Shown in pieces: positions 31,032 to 43,254 of a stretch of 64,000 bases of DNA (within the stretch, counting starts at the first letter, position 1; every line of letters starts with the position of its first letter). Under the pieces are notes generated by a model, which was not told the DNA's origin, ran no database searches, and saw only the letters and a list, made by a program, of their open reading frames with translations. A program made the position numbers and the translations under genes. This stretch comes from Heliopora coerulea (lineage: Eukaryota > Cnidaria > Anthozoa > Scleralcyonacea > Helioporidae), in the NCBI GenBank assembly GCA_030142905.1, contig JASJOG010000028.1, forward strand, positions 2,108,001-2,172,000, written 5' to 3'.

Positions 31032-32505
31032 ATGTTTTTGGATTGTGGACTTCTTCAGACATTCTTTGCTTTCATTTGTGCGGCCTAATGTTCAAGCTGG
31101 TCGAAAACCTGACCAGATCAACGGACGCAGTCCCTAAACGATGCGAGAAAACGACTCGACCTCTGGACCAAGTAGAATTGATTATAGAACTGATGAGAGG
31201 ACGATATGATTGTACGAATATATGCTTGGTTATCTCGCTTAAATCTAAGCAGCAACTTTTGAAGGAGTATGTCTACGATGCTTTCGTCCTCTTGACCAAA
31301 CGGCAACCTATGCTCCAAGCAATTATTGCTCCATCATCAACCTCAGTTGCAGATAAACATTTTGAAGTCATTAATGGCTTTAATATGGAATTCACAACCT
31401 CTGATTGTAAAGCTCGTCAATGGCAGGACGTGTGGTATAGTTTTACGTCGTCTTCTTGTGGATCTGGTCTATTGTGGCGCGCTATGCTGCTTCAGGAAGA
31501 ATACATTCCGGATTCTGAGGTTTACATGAATACGTTGGTGATTAAATTTAGCCATTCCAGCATTGACGGCGTTTCGTACATGAAAGGAGTCAAATGGGGA
31601 GTTCAAATGTAGGGAAATTCAATTTGATACCAAGCCTCTGTGAGGTCATTCACCTGAGACCTTGGCCGGCTTGGCAGAAATATTTACGCGTTCCACTATT
31701 ATGGAACGCAATAGTGAAAATTTTTGTTCGTGTGTTCAAGAAATATAAGCCAAAGTGCCCGCTATACGAGCGTTCCCCCCCAACATTTTCGTTGAAGGAT
31801 GATCAGAGACAAAGAATTTTTGTGAAAGTTTTCTGTGAGGATAAAACGTTGAAACTAGTGAAGAGTTGCCGTTCAAAGAGGTGTACTGTGACTGGTGCAT
31901 TGATGGCTGTTGTTCACATAGCTTTTTGCCGACTTCTTGGTCAAGATTTTCCAGTACCTACCCGGTTAGAAAATACTCTGGCTATCAATGGTCAAAGGAA
32001 TTGCAAACCAAAACCACCAGAAGAATATCTTGGTCAATATGCTTTAAGTCACAATTTCCTTATGCCATTTATTAAAAGGGATGTTGACTTTTGGCAGTTT
32101 GCTAAAGAAGCCACTTCAATGATTCACAATGCTTTGAAGCAGGAATTGCATATTAAACAAGGTTTTGCAATAATGAATGCATTTAGTACTGAAGAGATCT
32201 GCAATGAGTTTTGTTTGTCATCTGATCCTGAAACTATAATGCGATTGTCACCATGTAACACTCTTTCCAATGTGGGTTCCTTTGATTTTTGTAAACTACA
32301 GGATTATAAGTACAATGTGCAGGAATGTCTATTCACTGCTATAACGGGAAAATTAGCTGGTACATCTTCCAATAACATTACAACTGTAAATGATAAATTG
32401 TCTTGGATAATCTCAATCAATAGGTCTAGGGTACAAGAGAATAAAGTACAACAGTTTGCAAACTTCTGTTTTAACACATTGAATGTAATTAGTGAAATGA
32501 ACTGA
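31032..32505 (+). pseudogene. HxxxDG acyltransferase-like protein, best-preserved C-terminal half
   Basis: The family start is ATG 31032 (MFLDCGLLQTFFAFICA). A frame change near 31083 moves into 31084-31612: NLTRSTDAVPKR, ECVYD-type helix, LTKRQPMLQAIIAP, and HSSIDG (about 31555), the HxxxDG catalytic motif of CoA-dependent acyltransferases and condensation domains. A deletion relative to the 51.5-kb copy follows at about 31580-31605 and causes a stop at 31612. The ORF 31594-32505 then runs uninterrupted: PWPAWQKYL, KPKCPLYERSPP, TVTGALMAVVHIAFCRLLG, PEEYLGQYALSH, VDFWQFAKEA and the C-terminal domain. The N-terminal anchor suggests a membrane-bound enzyme facing the cytosol or ER lumen. Substrate unknown. 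Confidence 0.68.
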
Positions 32506-32876
32506 CTGGCAAAGCTTATGTTCAGGGTCTATGAAATCCATGTTTCAAGTTCCTGCCAAATCAAGTTGTGATAACTTGTTCCTATTCAAAGTATGTGTCC
32601 CAGTAGTTTAATTGTATTATTATAGGCAAAAATGACCCTAATGAATGTAAAATGTAAAAATAATTGCTCTTAGAAAGTTTCATCCAATTGACATGATAGT
32701 GAATTCTCACAAGTTTCAACTTGGTTTTTCTTCTTAAAATATAAGCAAGTATCTGGGGCTTAGCTTCTGGAAGCATTTATAAGTAGTGAATGTCCTGTGT
32801 CATACAGCATAGTGTTTTGCCCTTGGGAGAATTTAATTATAATACTAAAGATGACAGATATGGCATGGTATCTCTA
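32506..32876. other. No gene seen; start of family 3' flank
   Basis: The first ~60 bases resemble the 3' flanks at 38.7 and 53.0 kb (shared ATGAAATCCA-GTTTCAA), then the similarity ends. No ORF of note. Confidence 0.4.
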
Positions 32877-32938
32877 TGTGTATCTCTATATCTGTATCTA
32901 CATATCTACATATCTATATCTACAACACAACAAACAAC

Positions 32939-32969
<31 letters not shown>

Positions 32970-33066
32970 TATCTATATATCTATATATCTATATATATAT
33001 ATATAGATACCTACCTACCTACCTGCCTACCTACCTACCTACCTACCTACCTACCTACCTACCTAT
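32877..33066. repeat. Compound microsatellite (TATC)n/(TA)n/(CTAC)n
   Basis: Degenerate CTATATCTA units pass into alternating TA, then eleven or more CTAC units (about 33008-33063). Open frames through it are repeat peptides, not genes. Confidence 0.95.
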
Positions 33067-34595
33067 CTGTATGTACACTCCATGTTGTGATCTGTGAAGG
33101 TGTCACCTTATCAACATGCAAAATATGTATCTGTAACAAAATACAATATGTACATTGCTCAAACAACACCAGTTATCTTTTAACTAAAATATTTTGGGTG
33201 TGCTGCTTCTATTGGACACATGCAGTCCAAAAATGGCATGAGTCTGGATATCTGGACAACTGCAGCCTCCAGAACCCTTGGAAGATATTGATTATATCAG
33301 TTATGAAGCTCTTATTAATCAATTGAAATGCAATTTGCAACTGCAGTGCATTGGTTGTATTCAAACTTTAACATTTTAAATATGGAATGAAACAGGGAAT
33401 AAGGCATTTGGTAATTTGGTAAAGGGGAGTATAGCATACATCTTTTTGCTCTGTTTGGCCTTTGGGGGTGGGGGGTAATTTGCCCTCTCCTACTGGCTTT
33501 TTATAAAAATTGTAAGGGAAAAATAATGAATTTCCCAAAATTTTGTGTCCAATGTTTTCACTCACACTCTCTGGACAGCATGCTTATGGAGTTGCCATGG
33601 CAACTCAGTATTTTTTCCTTGGTTTTGAATCATGTAATTTTTTGTTGATTTTAGAGTTGCAAATGAATGAATTATTACTTTTGTCAATTATAATTAGAGT
33701 GAACTGCTACTGTTGTCGAAATCAAGTCTGTTTTCAGAAATTGTCAAAAAATTACCTTTCAGTGGTAGTGTTTTACTTGATACAATATAGTGCCAGTTTC
33801 ACTCTAATTTTGCTTGCGTGCTGTCTTATTTGCGTGCAACTATTTTATTGTGGCTATGGGAACAGCATGACAACATATTTACCTTTATTCCTAGTGACAA
33901 TAAATAAGTAAAACAGGTATCTCTAAAAAGTCATGATATGGTGTTTGAATAAATCAATAAGAAAGTGATATGGTGACGTTAATTACAAGGTTTATGACGT
34001 TATTCTTGCGAAACGATGACATCGCCTAATGCATACTAAAAGATGACTGTATGAAACTATTTAAAATGTTTTTTTCAGAGAATTAAGGAAGTAAAGAACA
34101 AAAGTGAAGCACTAAAAATTGGACGTTATAATTTCGCCATAGTTCAGCTTGTCCTAATTCAATGGGTTTATTTTAACTATTTGAGTCTTGTCAAATGAAA
34201 AAGAAGGCACTAGTTAAGGTCTTTAAGAAAAACTAAAGATGTCAGAAACAATTCAAAAAAACAGGACGGAAACACAATGACAATGAGGTCATTGCATCAT
34301 TCTATACACAAAATGACGTCACAATGACGTTATTATGAATGACGTCATTTCAACCAGAAAAATGCCCAGAACGAGCGATCTGTGGTCCTGTTGCCCTCTC
34401 ATCAGAAGTCAAATTTTGGCAGTCGTTTACACAGTTCAGACTATTCAGTACAAGTACATATGGCTTCTTAATTTAAATTGGAACACTTGTATTGCCTTAA
34501 AAAGTGGGGGAAAACGCATACTCTGGCCCCTACCAACAAATATTGGGGGCCAAGGTTCCCCACCTCCTGCTTCCTTCGCGCGTGGCTTCAGACAG
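33067..34595. other. No recognisable gene
   Basis: Mostly AT-rich. An ORF of 122 codons at 33543-33911 is hydrophobic and cysteine-rich and has no motif I know. A GTCATTATGACGTC-like cluster (TGACGTC repeated at about 34310-34350) is notable as a run of CRE-like half sites. 34500-34590 contains GC-rich TGGGGG strings like a transposon end. Confidence 0.3.
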
Positions 34596-34599
34596 TAGT

Positions 34600-35300
34600 T
34601 TAGAAATGGAGTAGTAAAAGAACTTTTCAAGTATTACACACGTGAATAACTGCTCCATGAAAATCATTATAATCGGTGATTCTTCGTGTCCATTGTCTTC
34701 GATTGTACAATTTATGCACAATTCATTTGATCCACGGGATACCAAACTTGCGACTGTCAAAAAGTTGATCGATTCCTGGGAGACGTTTACATTTTAAGCA
34801 TGACTAATGCAAAACAAACCGCATTTCAGACTACAGTTTACAAATAGCAGGAAAAGACCTTTGAATGTATTACACTTTTGACTAACTTCTCCGTAGAAGT
34901 CAGCTGTAGTTCATAATGTTAATATGATTTTTGACGTCTTTATTTTTTCAAAATTCATATGAGCCAAAACATGAGAAGCGGCGGAAACTCACAAACTCTT
35001 TAACCCTCGCGGTAAACATGAACAACAAAAATCTCCAAGCTTTCTTGTGATTTGAATGAAAAATTTGCTTTTGATAAAGGTGAGCAAAGATCAGAGCAAA
35101 AATCACAGCAAAAATCTCCCCTTGCATGGTTTCTGGTGATTTGAGTGTAAAATTTGCTTCTCAGACACACTTTTGCCATATGTAAAAATGTTGTTACGTC
35201 ACCGTCGTCACGTCACCATGCAAAATAATGTCCATTCCTTTGGACAAATGTGAATTTTGAAAATCCAAACTTCATATTATTACTTAAAATATTAACATTT
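34600..35300 (+). repeat. 5' flank repeat of the acyltransferase-like family
   Basis: Two partial copies in tandem (34600-34745 and 34790-35300) of the flank unit seen at 18.9-25.2 and 50.8-51.3 kb, here upstream of the copy starting at 36284. The second includes a TTTTGAAAATCCAAACTTCA string shared with 28555 and 51230. 35300-36250 holds no gene I recognise. Confidence 0.6.
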
Positions 35301-36626
35301 ATGCGTTTGCTAAAGCCTAGTTTATAAGATCAGTGTGTCGTTGCAAGTCGTGCTAGTGCTGGCACGGCTAGGCACAGCTTATAAACTTGTAGTTTAACCA
35401 CACCGTGCCAAGCCATTTTCATAATGGCTGACTGGCTGAAATCAGAAACTTGGATGCGTCCATTACACTAGTCGTTATGAGCACCAGACTCAGATAGAGT
35501 GCTTGTCAGCTTATCTTATTTCCATGGAATGCAGCAGGGCTTGCATCTGAGTCTTGTGGATGAAGGATCTCATTGAATACGATATTATGTTCGCATCTTT
35601 GGTTTCTTTGTTGATAAAAACGTAACATTTGAAGACAAACATAGATAACGCAGAGTTGAATATGACACGATATGCTTAGCATGATGCACATAAAACTGAT
35701 AAAATAAAGTCTTGTTTATACCCTATCTCATTTTTGCTGAAGTGTTTGGGTAGAGAAAGTTAGATAAGACAGGTTTTCACCGTTTGCGAAAGTTTCCCGA
35801 CAATCTTGGCCCTCTACCGTACCGTGGGGCAAAACGTGACAACGTTAAGTCCGTTCGTAGCTACATATGTAACCGACCATGACAGCGGTGACCTGACCTT
35901 ACTTCTCGTTCTTGTCCATCTTGTCAATCATCTCCGCTAACATTTCTTATGAGCAAGTATGGAATCCAAGTGTGGACAGCAACAAGTCCCTCAAAAGCGC
36001 CAATTCTTATTGGTGACACCTATCCTTAGTTGCAAAATAAATCATTGCGCAATGCTTGTCCGAGTTTTCTAATTTACATACTCTTGGCACGGATATCATT
36101 CCTGCTGAATGTCTACAACCTGAGAACTGAGGTCACATTAACTCTTGGCAGCTGGGGTTTACGCGACATCTTTGCGCAATTGACCTCTTCTGAGAGCACG
36201 GTTGATTTCACATATTGCAAGCAGCTGGAATCGCCTTAAGAAAATCAAGCAAGAATTTATGTAAGTTCCAAGAGATCTGTGAAATGCCGTTTAATTGTGC
36301 ATTTCTTCCAATATGCTTTGTTTTAATTTGTGCTATCTTGATTTACAAATTCATGAAAAACCTGGCTAGTTCAAGAAAAGTGACCCGCAACAGACGTAAT
36401 AAAACGATGGGACCTCTCGATAAAGCAGAGTCGCTGCTTCCACTGTTGAAAGAACGGGAGGTTCAGGGAATTTATGCTTGGTCCTCTCACTTAAATCTGA
36501 GCAGCGGCTTTTGAAAAAGCACGTCCACGAGGCTCTCGTCCTCTTAACCAAAGGACAACCCATGCTGAGGGCAACTATTGCTTCACTATCAACCTCAAAT
36601 GCAGTTAAATATTTCGAAGTCCTTAA

Positions 36627-37591
36627 ACACGGAGCGACGCTATAAAAGAGTAAGCTCCTCCCACATTTCTGGCTTCTTATGGCGGTTGCATGTTTCTAAA
36701 TGGCGGATACTTTGAAGCGTGACTAAACTGGACAGCGTAGAGCTCCACAAGCGTGTCCTAGAGCCTAAAGCTTACGGAAATACTTTTAAAATGTGTTTTT
36801 AAAATACAGTTAAACAATATATAAAGCAATAAATGGCTGAACATGCCACATTTACTAATTTTCCTGGTTGTTATACGTCGTATTATAATTATTCGAGACG
36901 TCCTGCGAATCTTCATTCACTTATAGTCATCCTACCCGCGCAGTGTTTGGGTACGATTTACATTTTATTACGTCCGCGATGTGTCATAGCCATCTGTATT
37001 CTCTTTGGCGCATTCTTGAAGCTTGTAATAATATAAATATAAACAAAAACTGGCGCCACTTTCAAATTCATTTGTGGCAAATATGCGCGGTTGCTCTCAT
37101 CCAACAGCTCGGACTTCTACCTCTGCGCAAAGCACAACTCCGCTTTCTGCGGGGCTTAGCAAGTATGATCGCAATAAAGCCTACTACCAGAAGAATAAAA
37201 GTGCAATTAAAGAGAGCAAGGCCTACTACGGCTTCAAAATTGAAGTGAAACGCGATGAGGAAGGGCGCTTGGTAGAAGTACGTAAAAAGATCAACACCGT
37301 GAGGAATCAGTTGCTGTCCAACGGAAAACCGGCAGGAAATATTAAAGTGATGGAATTGCTCTTGGATTGTTGGCTCAATCAAAACAGTTCAAATAGCCAA
37401 CAGGCGCAAAATACTATCCAGGCAGCAACGTCGTTGCAAACAAATTCATCTCCTATGTTCTCCTCAATTGAACGTGATATTCGTCCACCGGAAATTAGTC
37501 TGAATTCAATTGACCAATAACATGCGACCTTTCCTCAATCATAATTGACAGGCTGAGAAACTCAGCCTCTTCTTATGCGATCGCTCCGTGT
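36627..37591 (+). mobile_element. 965-bp DNA transposon with TTAA target duplication
   Basis: It sits inside the gene-family pseudogene, so the empty site can be deduced from the paralogues. The ends are ACACGGAGCGA on both strands (left 36627-36637; right, read on minus, 37591-37581), extending imperfectly to about 25 bp. TTAA flanks both sides (36623-36626 and 37592-37595), and removing the element plus one TTAA restores the paralogue reading. A perfect hairpin AGGCTGAG-AAA-CTCAGCCT lies about 25 bp inside the right end, and a TATAAAAG string 13 bp inside the left end. TTAA duplication fits Kolobok- or piggyBac-type transposition; the ends do not begin CCC as in piggyBac. No DDE domain is visible, so it is probably non-autonomous. 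Confidence 0.8.
37083..37520 (+). CDS. Unrecognised ORF within the TTAA element
   Basis: About 145 codons from ATG 37083 (MRGCSHPTARTSTSAQS). The middle is a basic, tyrosine-rich helix-like region (SKYDRNKAYYQKNKSAIKES), then an acidic/basic charged segment (VKRDEEGRLVEVRKKINTVR) and a Gln/Asn/Ser-rich tail. An upstream ORF, 36833-37036 (67 codons), ends hydrophobic and could be a separate exon. I recognise no transposase fold. The charged segment could bind DNA or another protein. It is open throughout in an element that interrupts a pseudogene, so it may be a genuine element-encoded protein or a captured exon. Confidence 0.45.
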   Translation: MRGCSHPTARTSTSAQSTTPLSAGLSKYDRNKAYYQKNKSAIKESKAYYGFKIEVKRDEEGRLVEVRKKINTVRNQLLSNGKPAGNIKVMELLLDCWLNQNSSNSQQAQNTIQAATSLQTNSSPMFSSIERDIRPPEISLNSIDQ

Positions 37592-38689
37592 TTAAAGACG
37601 TTAACATTGAATTCACAACGTCTGATGTTCAGGGACGTCAATGGCAAGATATCTGGTATGACTTTACGTCCTATCTGGTCTATTGTGGCGTGCTGTGTTG
37701 CTGCAAGAAGAATATATTCCCGATACTGAGATTTATATTAATACATTAATGTTTAAACTAAGTCATTTGTGATTTGACGGAGTTTCTCTCATGAAGTTTG
37801 GTTAGCAGTTACTTTATCATCTTAACAGTGTCACTGGTGCAATTTTAACTAGGGAGTCAAACATAGCAAATTTTGATTTGATGCCAAGCCTCCATGATGT
37901 CATTCACCAAAGAACATGGTCGGCTTGGCAGAAATATTTAGGCCTTCTTGAAACACGGAACGTGTTACTAAAGAATTTTGTTCGTGTGCTCATGAAATTT
38001 AAGCGAAAGTGCCCGATATACGAGCGTTTTCCTCCATCATTTTCTTCGAGGAACAATGAGAGCAAGAATTATCGTGAAAGTTTTCAGTCAGTACGAAACG
38101 TTACAATTCCTAAGTATTTGCCGCTGTTCACATAGCTTTTTGTCGACTTCTTGGTGAAGATTTTCTAGCGCTTGCCCAGTTGGAAAATGCTCTGGGTATC
38201 AGTGGTCAACGGAATTGCAAGCGAAAACCACCAGAAGAATATCTTGGTCTGTATGCTTTAGATCACGGTTTCTTTATGCAGATTATTAAGATCGGGGGGA
38301 TGTGGACTTATGGCAGTTTGCTTACGAAACCACCACACTGATTCACAACGCGCTAAATCAGGAGTTGCACATCAAACAAGGCCTTGCAATAATGAATGCG
38401 TTTAGTGGTGAAGAGTTGTATAATGAGTTGTATTCGTCATCCCATCCTGGAACTATAATACGTTTGTCGCCATGTAAAGTTCTTTCCAATTTGGGTTTGT
38501 TTGATTTTGGTCAAGAACAACATTATCAATATGATGTTCGTGAATGTCTGTTTACTAGGGTCGTTGGAAAATTCACTGGTACATTCATCCATACCATTAC
38601 AACTGTAAATGATAAATTATCTTGGATAATATCGAACAGTAAGTCTAGGGTAGAAGAGGACTAGTCACAACAGTTTGTAAACTTCTGTT

Positions 38690-39790
38690 TTAACACTTTG
38701 AATGAAATTATTGAAGCGAACTGAACGGCACTGTTGGTATTCAGAGTCCATGAAATCCACGTTTCAATTGGAAGCAATTGAACTTGAAGCGACTGTGCAC
38801 TGTTCCAACTCCATGTTGATGTACTTTTGTGATTACGGTCAAAATAACACTTGAGTGTAAGATGCAAAAACAGCATTTATTGAAAAATGTGAAGCAAATG
38901 AAGCAAATGTCGTACACTTACAGAAATTTTACAAATAACTTCACATATGACAATAATATTTCAGATGAGAATTTTCCATATATGAAATAAAAATTTCAAA
39001 TGTGAGATTAATTTTCGTATGTAAATGTTCCATTTCATTAGTGAAATAGTTGTTCGGACACAACCATTTCTCGTGTAATATTTTGAAGCAGTTCATTTCA
39101 CATGTGAATTAGGTGTTTCATATGTCAAAATTTTCTAATTTAATGTGTGGAGTGAAAATTTCATAAGTGAAAATTTTCCAATTTCATATGCTTTTCCCAA
39201 GTGAAATGAAGTGAAATTTTTGTGTGGGTAGTCGATATTATTCACTAGTAAGAACTTGCTTTTTGTACTTGAAATATAAGAACACATGGGTATCATTTTG
39301 TCAAGTTTAAAGGGTGAATTTTTTTCTATCATTGAGGGTTTCCATTCTGAAGTTGTTTAAAAAATTAAACTTACAGCAGTAACACATTGGTTCTTTGTGG
39401 TTAAGTCTGTCAGATACGTAATTTAAATATTAAGGCGTCGTAACGTTGTGCGAGTAAACGCGGAATAAGGCATACATAATCATAGCTACCCTGATGAGTG
39501 ATTCGTACCCCGACTTGGTTTTTTTTAAATTTCTTTAAATGATGATAATCTACCAAAATGTGGAGATTTTTCCTAAAATTTCAAGGCGGATATTTTGACG
39601 AGTCCACCATGGATACGTTGTTGTTGTGGCAACTCGAGTTTTCAATAGTACTTTACTTGTTTTTTAATAATGTTGTTTTGTTTGTAGATTTGAGGGTTGG
39701 CAACGCGATAAGAATTGCTTTCATAAGTTTGAAATTGTAATCTGTTGCTACGTTATTTTGTTGAAAGTGAGTTTGCTTTTAATTATCAGA
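38690..39790 (+). repeat. 3' flank of acyltransferase-like family, copy 1
   Basis: Aligns along most of its length with 52990-53995 (shared AAGATGCAAAA, GTGAAGCAAATGAAGCAAAT and CAACTCGAGTTTTCAAT strings). It contains, at 38930-39210, a dense cluster of near-palindromic ATTTCATATGTGAAAT-type motifs. Together with the 5' flank this defines a gene-sized duplication unit. 39790-40500 shows no gene. Confidence 0.8.
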
Positions 39791-40507
39791 ATCAATTAAC
39801 TTGTACCCTTATAACAGCAAGTACATAAAACTGATGATGCTAGAAATATGTTGATATTGTATTTTATGAACAAATATGTCTGTGATATGGTAAGAATGAA
39901 ATATGAGAAGAATATTTTTAATGTAGTTAAAAAACTCATTAAGAATTCATGAGGAAAATACAATAGAAAATCATAACCGTGTCGTGTCTTTTTATGTGGC
40001 AAAGACGCATGTGACTTTATCTTGAATTTCTCTAGAAATTTTCCTCAGTATTTTTAGTCTTAGAAAACAGAAATTGCCAAACTTACGTAAAGAATTCGCG
40101 TATAAAACGTTTCGTTTTTTAAGCCGTTCAAATAACTCGCAGTACGTACATTATCGGACCCAAAACACTCGGCTTCCGCCTCGTGTTTTATATCCGATAA
40201 AGCACTCCTGCTTGTCTTTTGAACATTACTTATGAACTCATTCTTACGTAATGTTGACGTCGCCTTATGGGTACTAAAAGATGTCTGCATCAGGTTATCT
40301 ATAAACGATGATAAGAGGAAAATAGATTGTAAAAATGTGCATTTGAAGCAGTAAAAGAGCCAGAAGAGAAAAGTAAAAATAGAACTAATAATGACTTTAT
40401 AATCCGCTCGCCTACCACGCGAAGGGTGGTGCGAGGGTACGAATCTCCACGCACGTGCAGTCCTGTTACACGCATGGTTGCTAGGGAGAAAAATTTTCGC
40501 ATTGTGT

Positions 40508-40650
40508 ATCTACCTACATATCTACCTATCTACCTATCTACCTACCTACCTACCTATCTACCTGTCTGTCGTTCTGTCTATCTATGTATCTATGTGTCTA
40601 TCTGTCTGTCTATCTGTCTGTCTATCTATCTATCTATCTATCTATCTTGA
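40508..40650. repeat. (CTAC)n/(CTAT)n/(CTGT)n microsatellite
   Basis: Tetranucleotide repeats directly abutting the truncated 5' end of the LINE at 40651. They are the same unit types as at 32.9-33.07 kb. Confidence 0.95.
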
Positions 40651-43250
40651 CTTTAAAGATAAAGATCTAGAAATGATAACAATTGAAATCAAAAAACCAA
40701 ATTCTAATCCCTTTTTGGTTACATCATGGTACAGACCACCTAAATCTCCTTTTGAACTATTTGACAAGTTTGAAGAAATTTTAAGAAAAGCAGATTCAAC
40801 ATACAAAGAATATTATATTTTAGGAGATTTAAACTATGATTTAATTTCATCTAAAATTTCTTCACATACCTCAAAATTAATGGATTTATTAAATAATTAC
40901 CAGTTGTTTCAGTTAATTGACCAACCAACCAACCAGGGTAACTGACAGAACTGAAACTCTAATAGATCTTGTTATCACAAATAATAAGGAAAGCCTTACT
41001 CACTGGGGTGTTGTAACTAGCACAATCAGTGACCATACCTTAATTTATGTTGTCCGTAAAGTCGGCATTCGTAGAGGGTCTCCTCGATTTGTTGACACAA
41101 GAAATTTCAAAAATTTCAATGAGGCAAAATTCATAGATGATGTTAAAAACACCATATGGCCTACTCCTACCACAGATAATGATGACATCAATACTCTGTG
41201 GAGTGAGTGGAAATTTACTATGCAAGATATCCTTGATAGACATGCACCATGTCGAAACAAAAGAATTCGAAACAAACCATCTCCTTGGATCAATCCTGAA
41301 GTCAAACGTGAAATGTATACTAGGAATTTATTAAAGAAAAAAGCCATCAAGTCTAATGATCCAGCTGGCTGGCTGTACTTCAGGGCAAACAGAAATGCAG
41401 TCAATCAGTTGATTAAAAAGACTAAAAAATCTTATTATCAAAATGAACTTAAAAACAATTTAGGAAACCCAAAGGGTACATGGAAAGCACTGAACAACCT
41501 TATGGGTAAAAAAGCTAAGGATACTCAACTAAATAAAATAAACATTACTCCATCTGAATCGGTTACCAAGGCCAAGGACATTGCAAACACCCTTAATACT
41601 CATTTCACTGAAATTGATCGCAGACTAGCATCAAAAATACCGTCACCACCTGACAACAAATCATTCAAAAACTATCTGACAAAAGTTGATTCAGTTTTCA
41701 GTTTTGATAAAATTTTTCCCACTCAAGTTCTTACATTTCTCAAAACCAGTGATGTAAAAAAGGCAATTGGAGTAGATAAAATCTCTAGCAAGATTTTAAA
41801 TAGGGCTGCTCCACACATATATGAGTCACTGGCCAACCTGTTTAACCTTTCATTGAAAACTAGTCATGTTCCCAATGACTGGAAGACAGCAAAGGTTACT
41901 CCTATATTCAAAACAGGCGATTGATGTGATGCAAATAATTATCAACCAATATCAATCATTTCAACAGTTGCACATATATTTGAAAAAGTGATATTTTATC
42001 AATTGGAGAATTATGTGACTAAATACAAGTTGGTAAATCCAAGACAATCTGGTTTCCGATCTTTGTTTTCAACAGCAACTGCAATGTTGGACCTCACTAA
42101 TGAATGGTGTTTCAACATTGACAGGAATCTCATAAATGGGGCCCTATTTTTAGACCTAAAAAGGCTTTTGATACTGTTGACCATGTTATTTTATGGCAAA
42201 AATTACAGTACCTTGGGCTGGATCAACCAAAAATTGCCTGGTTTGAGTCCTACCTTAGCGGTCGGACACAAGTATGCACTATTAATGGCATTTTATCTGA
42301 TGCCCAACAGCTTTCCTGTGGTATTCCACAAGGAACCATCTTAGGACCTCTCCTATTCCTCATATACATTAATGATTTACCAGCTTGTGTCACATATAGT
42401 TCAACAAGAATGTATTGCAACATCACAGAAATTAATCCAATGTTGGAAAAGGATATTCAATGTGTTATTGAATGGCTAAGTGCCAACAAACCAGTCTTAA
42501 TATTGTTAAATCTGAATTTATGGTGATTGGCTCACGACAAAGGTTAGCCTGTCTCTCTGAAAATTTAGATTTATCTACTAATGGTATTACATTAAAACAA
42601 GCCCATGAAGTTACATGTTTAGGCCTTAAAATTGATGCAAATCTTACTTGGAAAGGTCAGATTAAGAACATCAAAAAGAAAGTTGCAACAAATCTTCTTG
42701 TCATAAAAAAAGCCAAAGAAGTTCTTAAACGAGAACGTCTCATTAACATTTATAATTCAATTGTTGAACCTTATTTTAATTACTGCAGTGTTGTGCGGGA
42801 CACTTGCAGATCAGTTACAGAAATTGCAAAACCGTGGAGCTCACATCATTACTGGTTTACCATGCACAGTGCACACCAGTGATGTCCTGAATAATCTGGG
42901 GTGGTCCTTGTTGGCACACAATAGAAAATGTCTGAAGGCAATAATGATGCACAAAATTATTAATAGCTGTGCTCCATCCTATTTGTTGGAAATGTTTAGT
43001 AAACAATTTGGTTCAACTATTTACAACTTAAGATCATTGGATAAAAATATTCAGATACCAAATGTTAGAACTGAATGCTACAAAAAAAGTTTTGCAGTTT
43101 CTGGGGCCATACTGTGGAATTCCCAACCAAATTCTCTGAAATATGAGAAATCCTAAACAAAATTTAAAAAAAGGATCAAACATCACATTTTCTGCATTGA
43201 CAACATATAACTCCATTTATTAATTACTCGTACATAGCGTAAATATTGTA
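40651..43250 (+). pseudogene. 5'-truncated CR1/L2-type LINE, same family as 2.1-6.7 kb
   Basis: Opens within the endonuclease (WYRPPKSP, ILGDLN near 40820, SDHTLIY near 41025), with a frame change near 40930. A long open stretch (40917-41924) carries the linker and RT start (IGVDKISSKIL, TPIFKTGD). A stop follows at 41923, then NYQPIS, QSGFRS and ALFLDLK with a frame loss near 42165, and a GIPQG-type block near 42325. At about 42410-42425, the YADD segment that the sister LINE has at 5660 is deleted (about 12 codons missing or shortened), so catalysis is impossible. The C-terminal region runs to 43156. The 3' tail is truncated near 43250 relative to the other copy. Confidence 0.87.
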
Positions 43251-43254
43251 AATA

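Larger units (their letters stand above)
36284..38664 (+). pseudogene. HxxxDG acyltransferase-like family, copy interrupted by a TTAA element
   Basis: ATG 36284 opens the usual anchor (FLPICFVLICAILIYKFM) and basic segment. A frame change near 36465 is followed by LTKGQPMLRATIAS. The copy is then split at 36623 by a 965-bp transposon and resumes at 37592 with KDVNIEFTTSD. A 12-base deletion near 37670 shifts the frame. The HxxxDG motif is damaged (H-L-stop-F-D-G, about 37765). PWSAW-type and KRKCPIYERFPPSF blocks follow (37878-38135), then a large shift, and the C-terminal third reads openly at 38302-38664 (LWQFAYETT, HIKQGLAIMNAF, ECLFTRVVGK). A plain pseudogene. Confidence 0.75.

Noticed and set aside
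32790..33326. 178-codon ORF with Tyr/Ile/Leu/Pro-rich repeats
   Set aside because: It is translation through a microsatellite.
33543..33911. Possible small membrane protein of 122 codons
   Set aside because: Hydrophobic but AT-driven composition, no motif, no conserved context.
34300..34360. Cluster of TGACGTC (CRE-like) strings as a promoter
   Set aside because: They occur in simple, partly repeated sequence with no gene start nearby.
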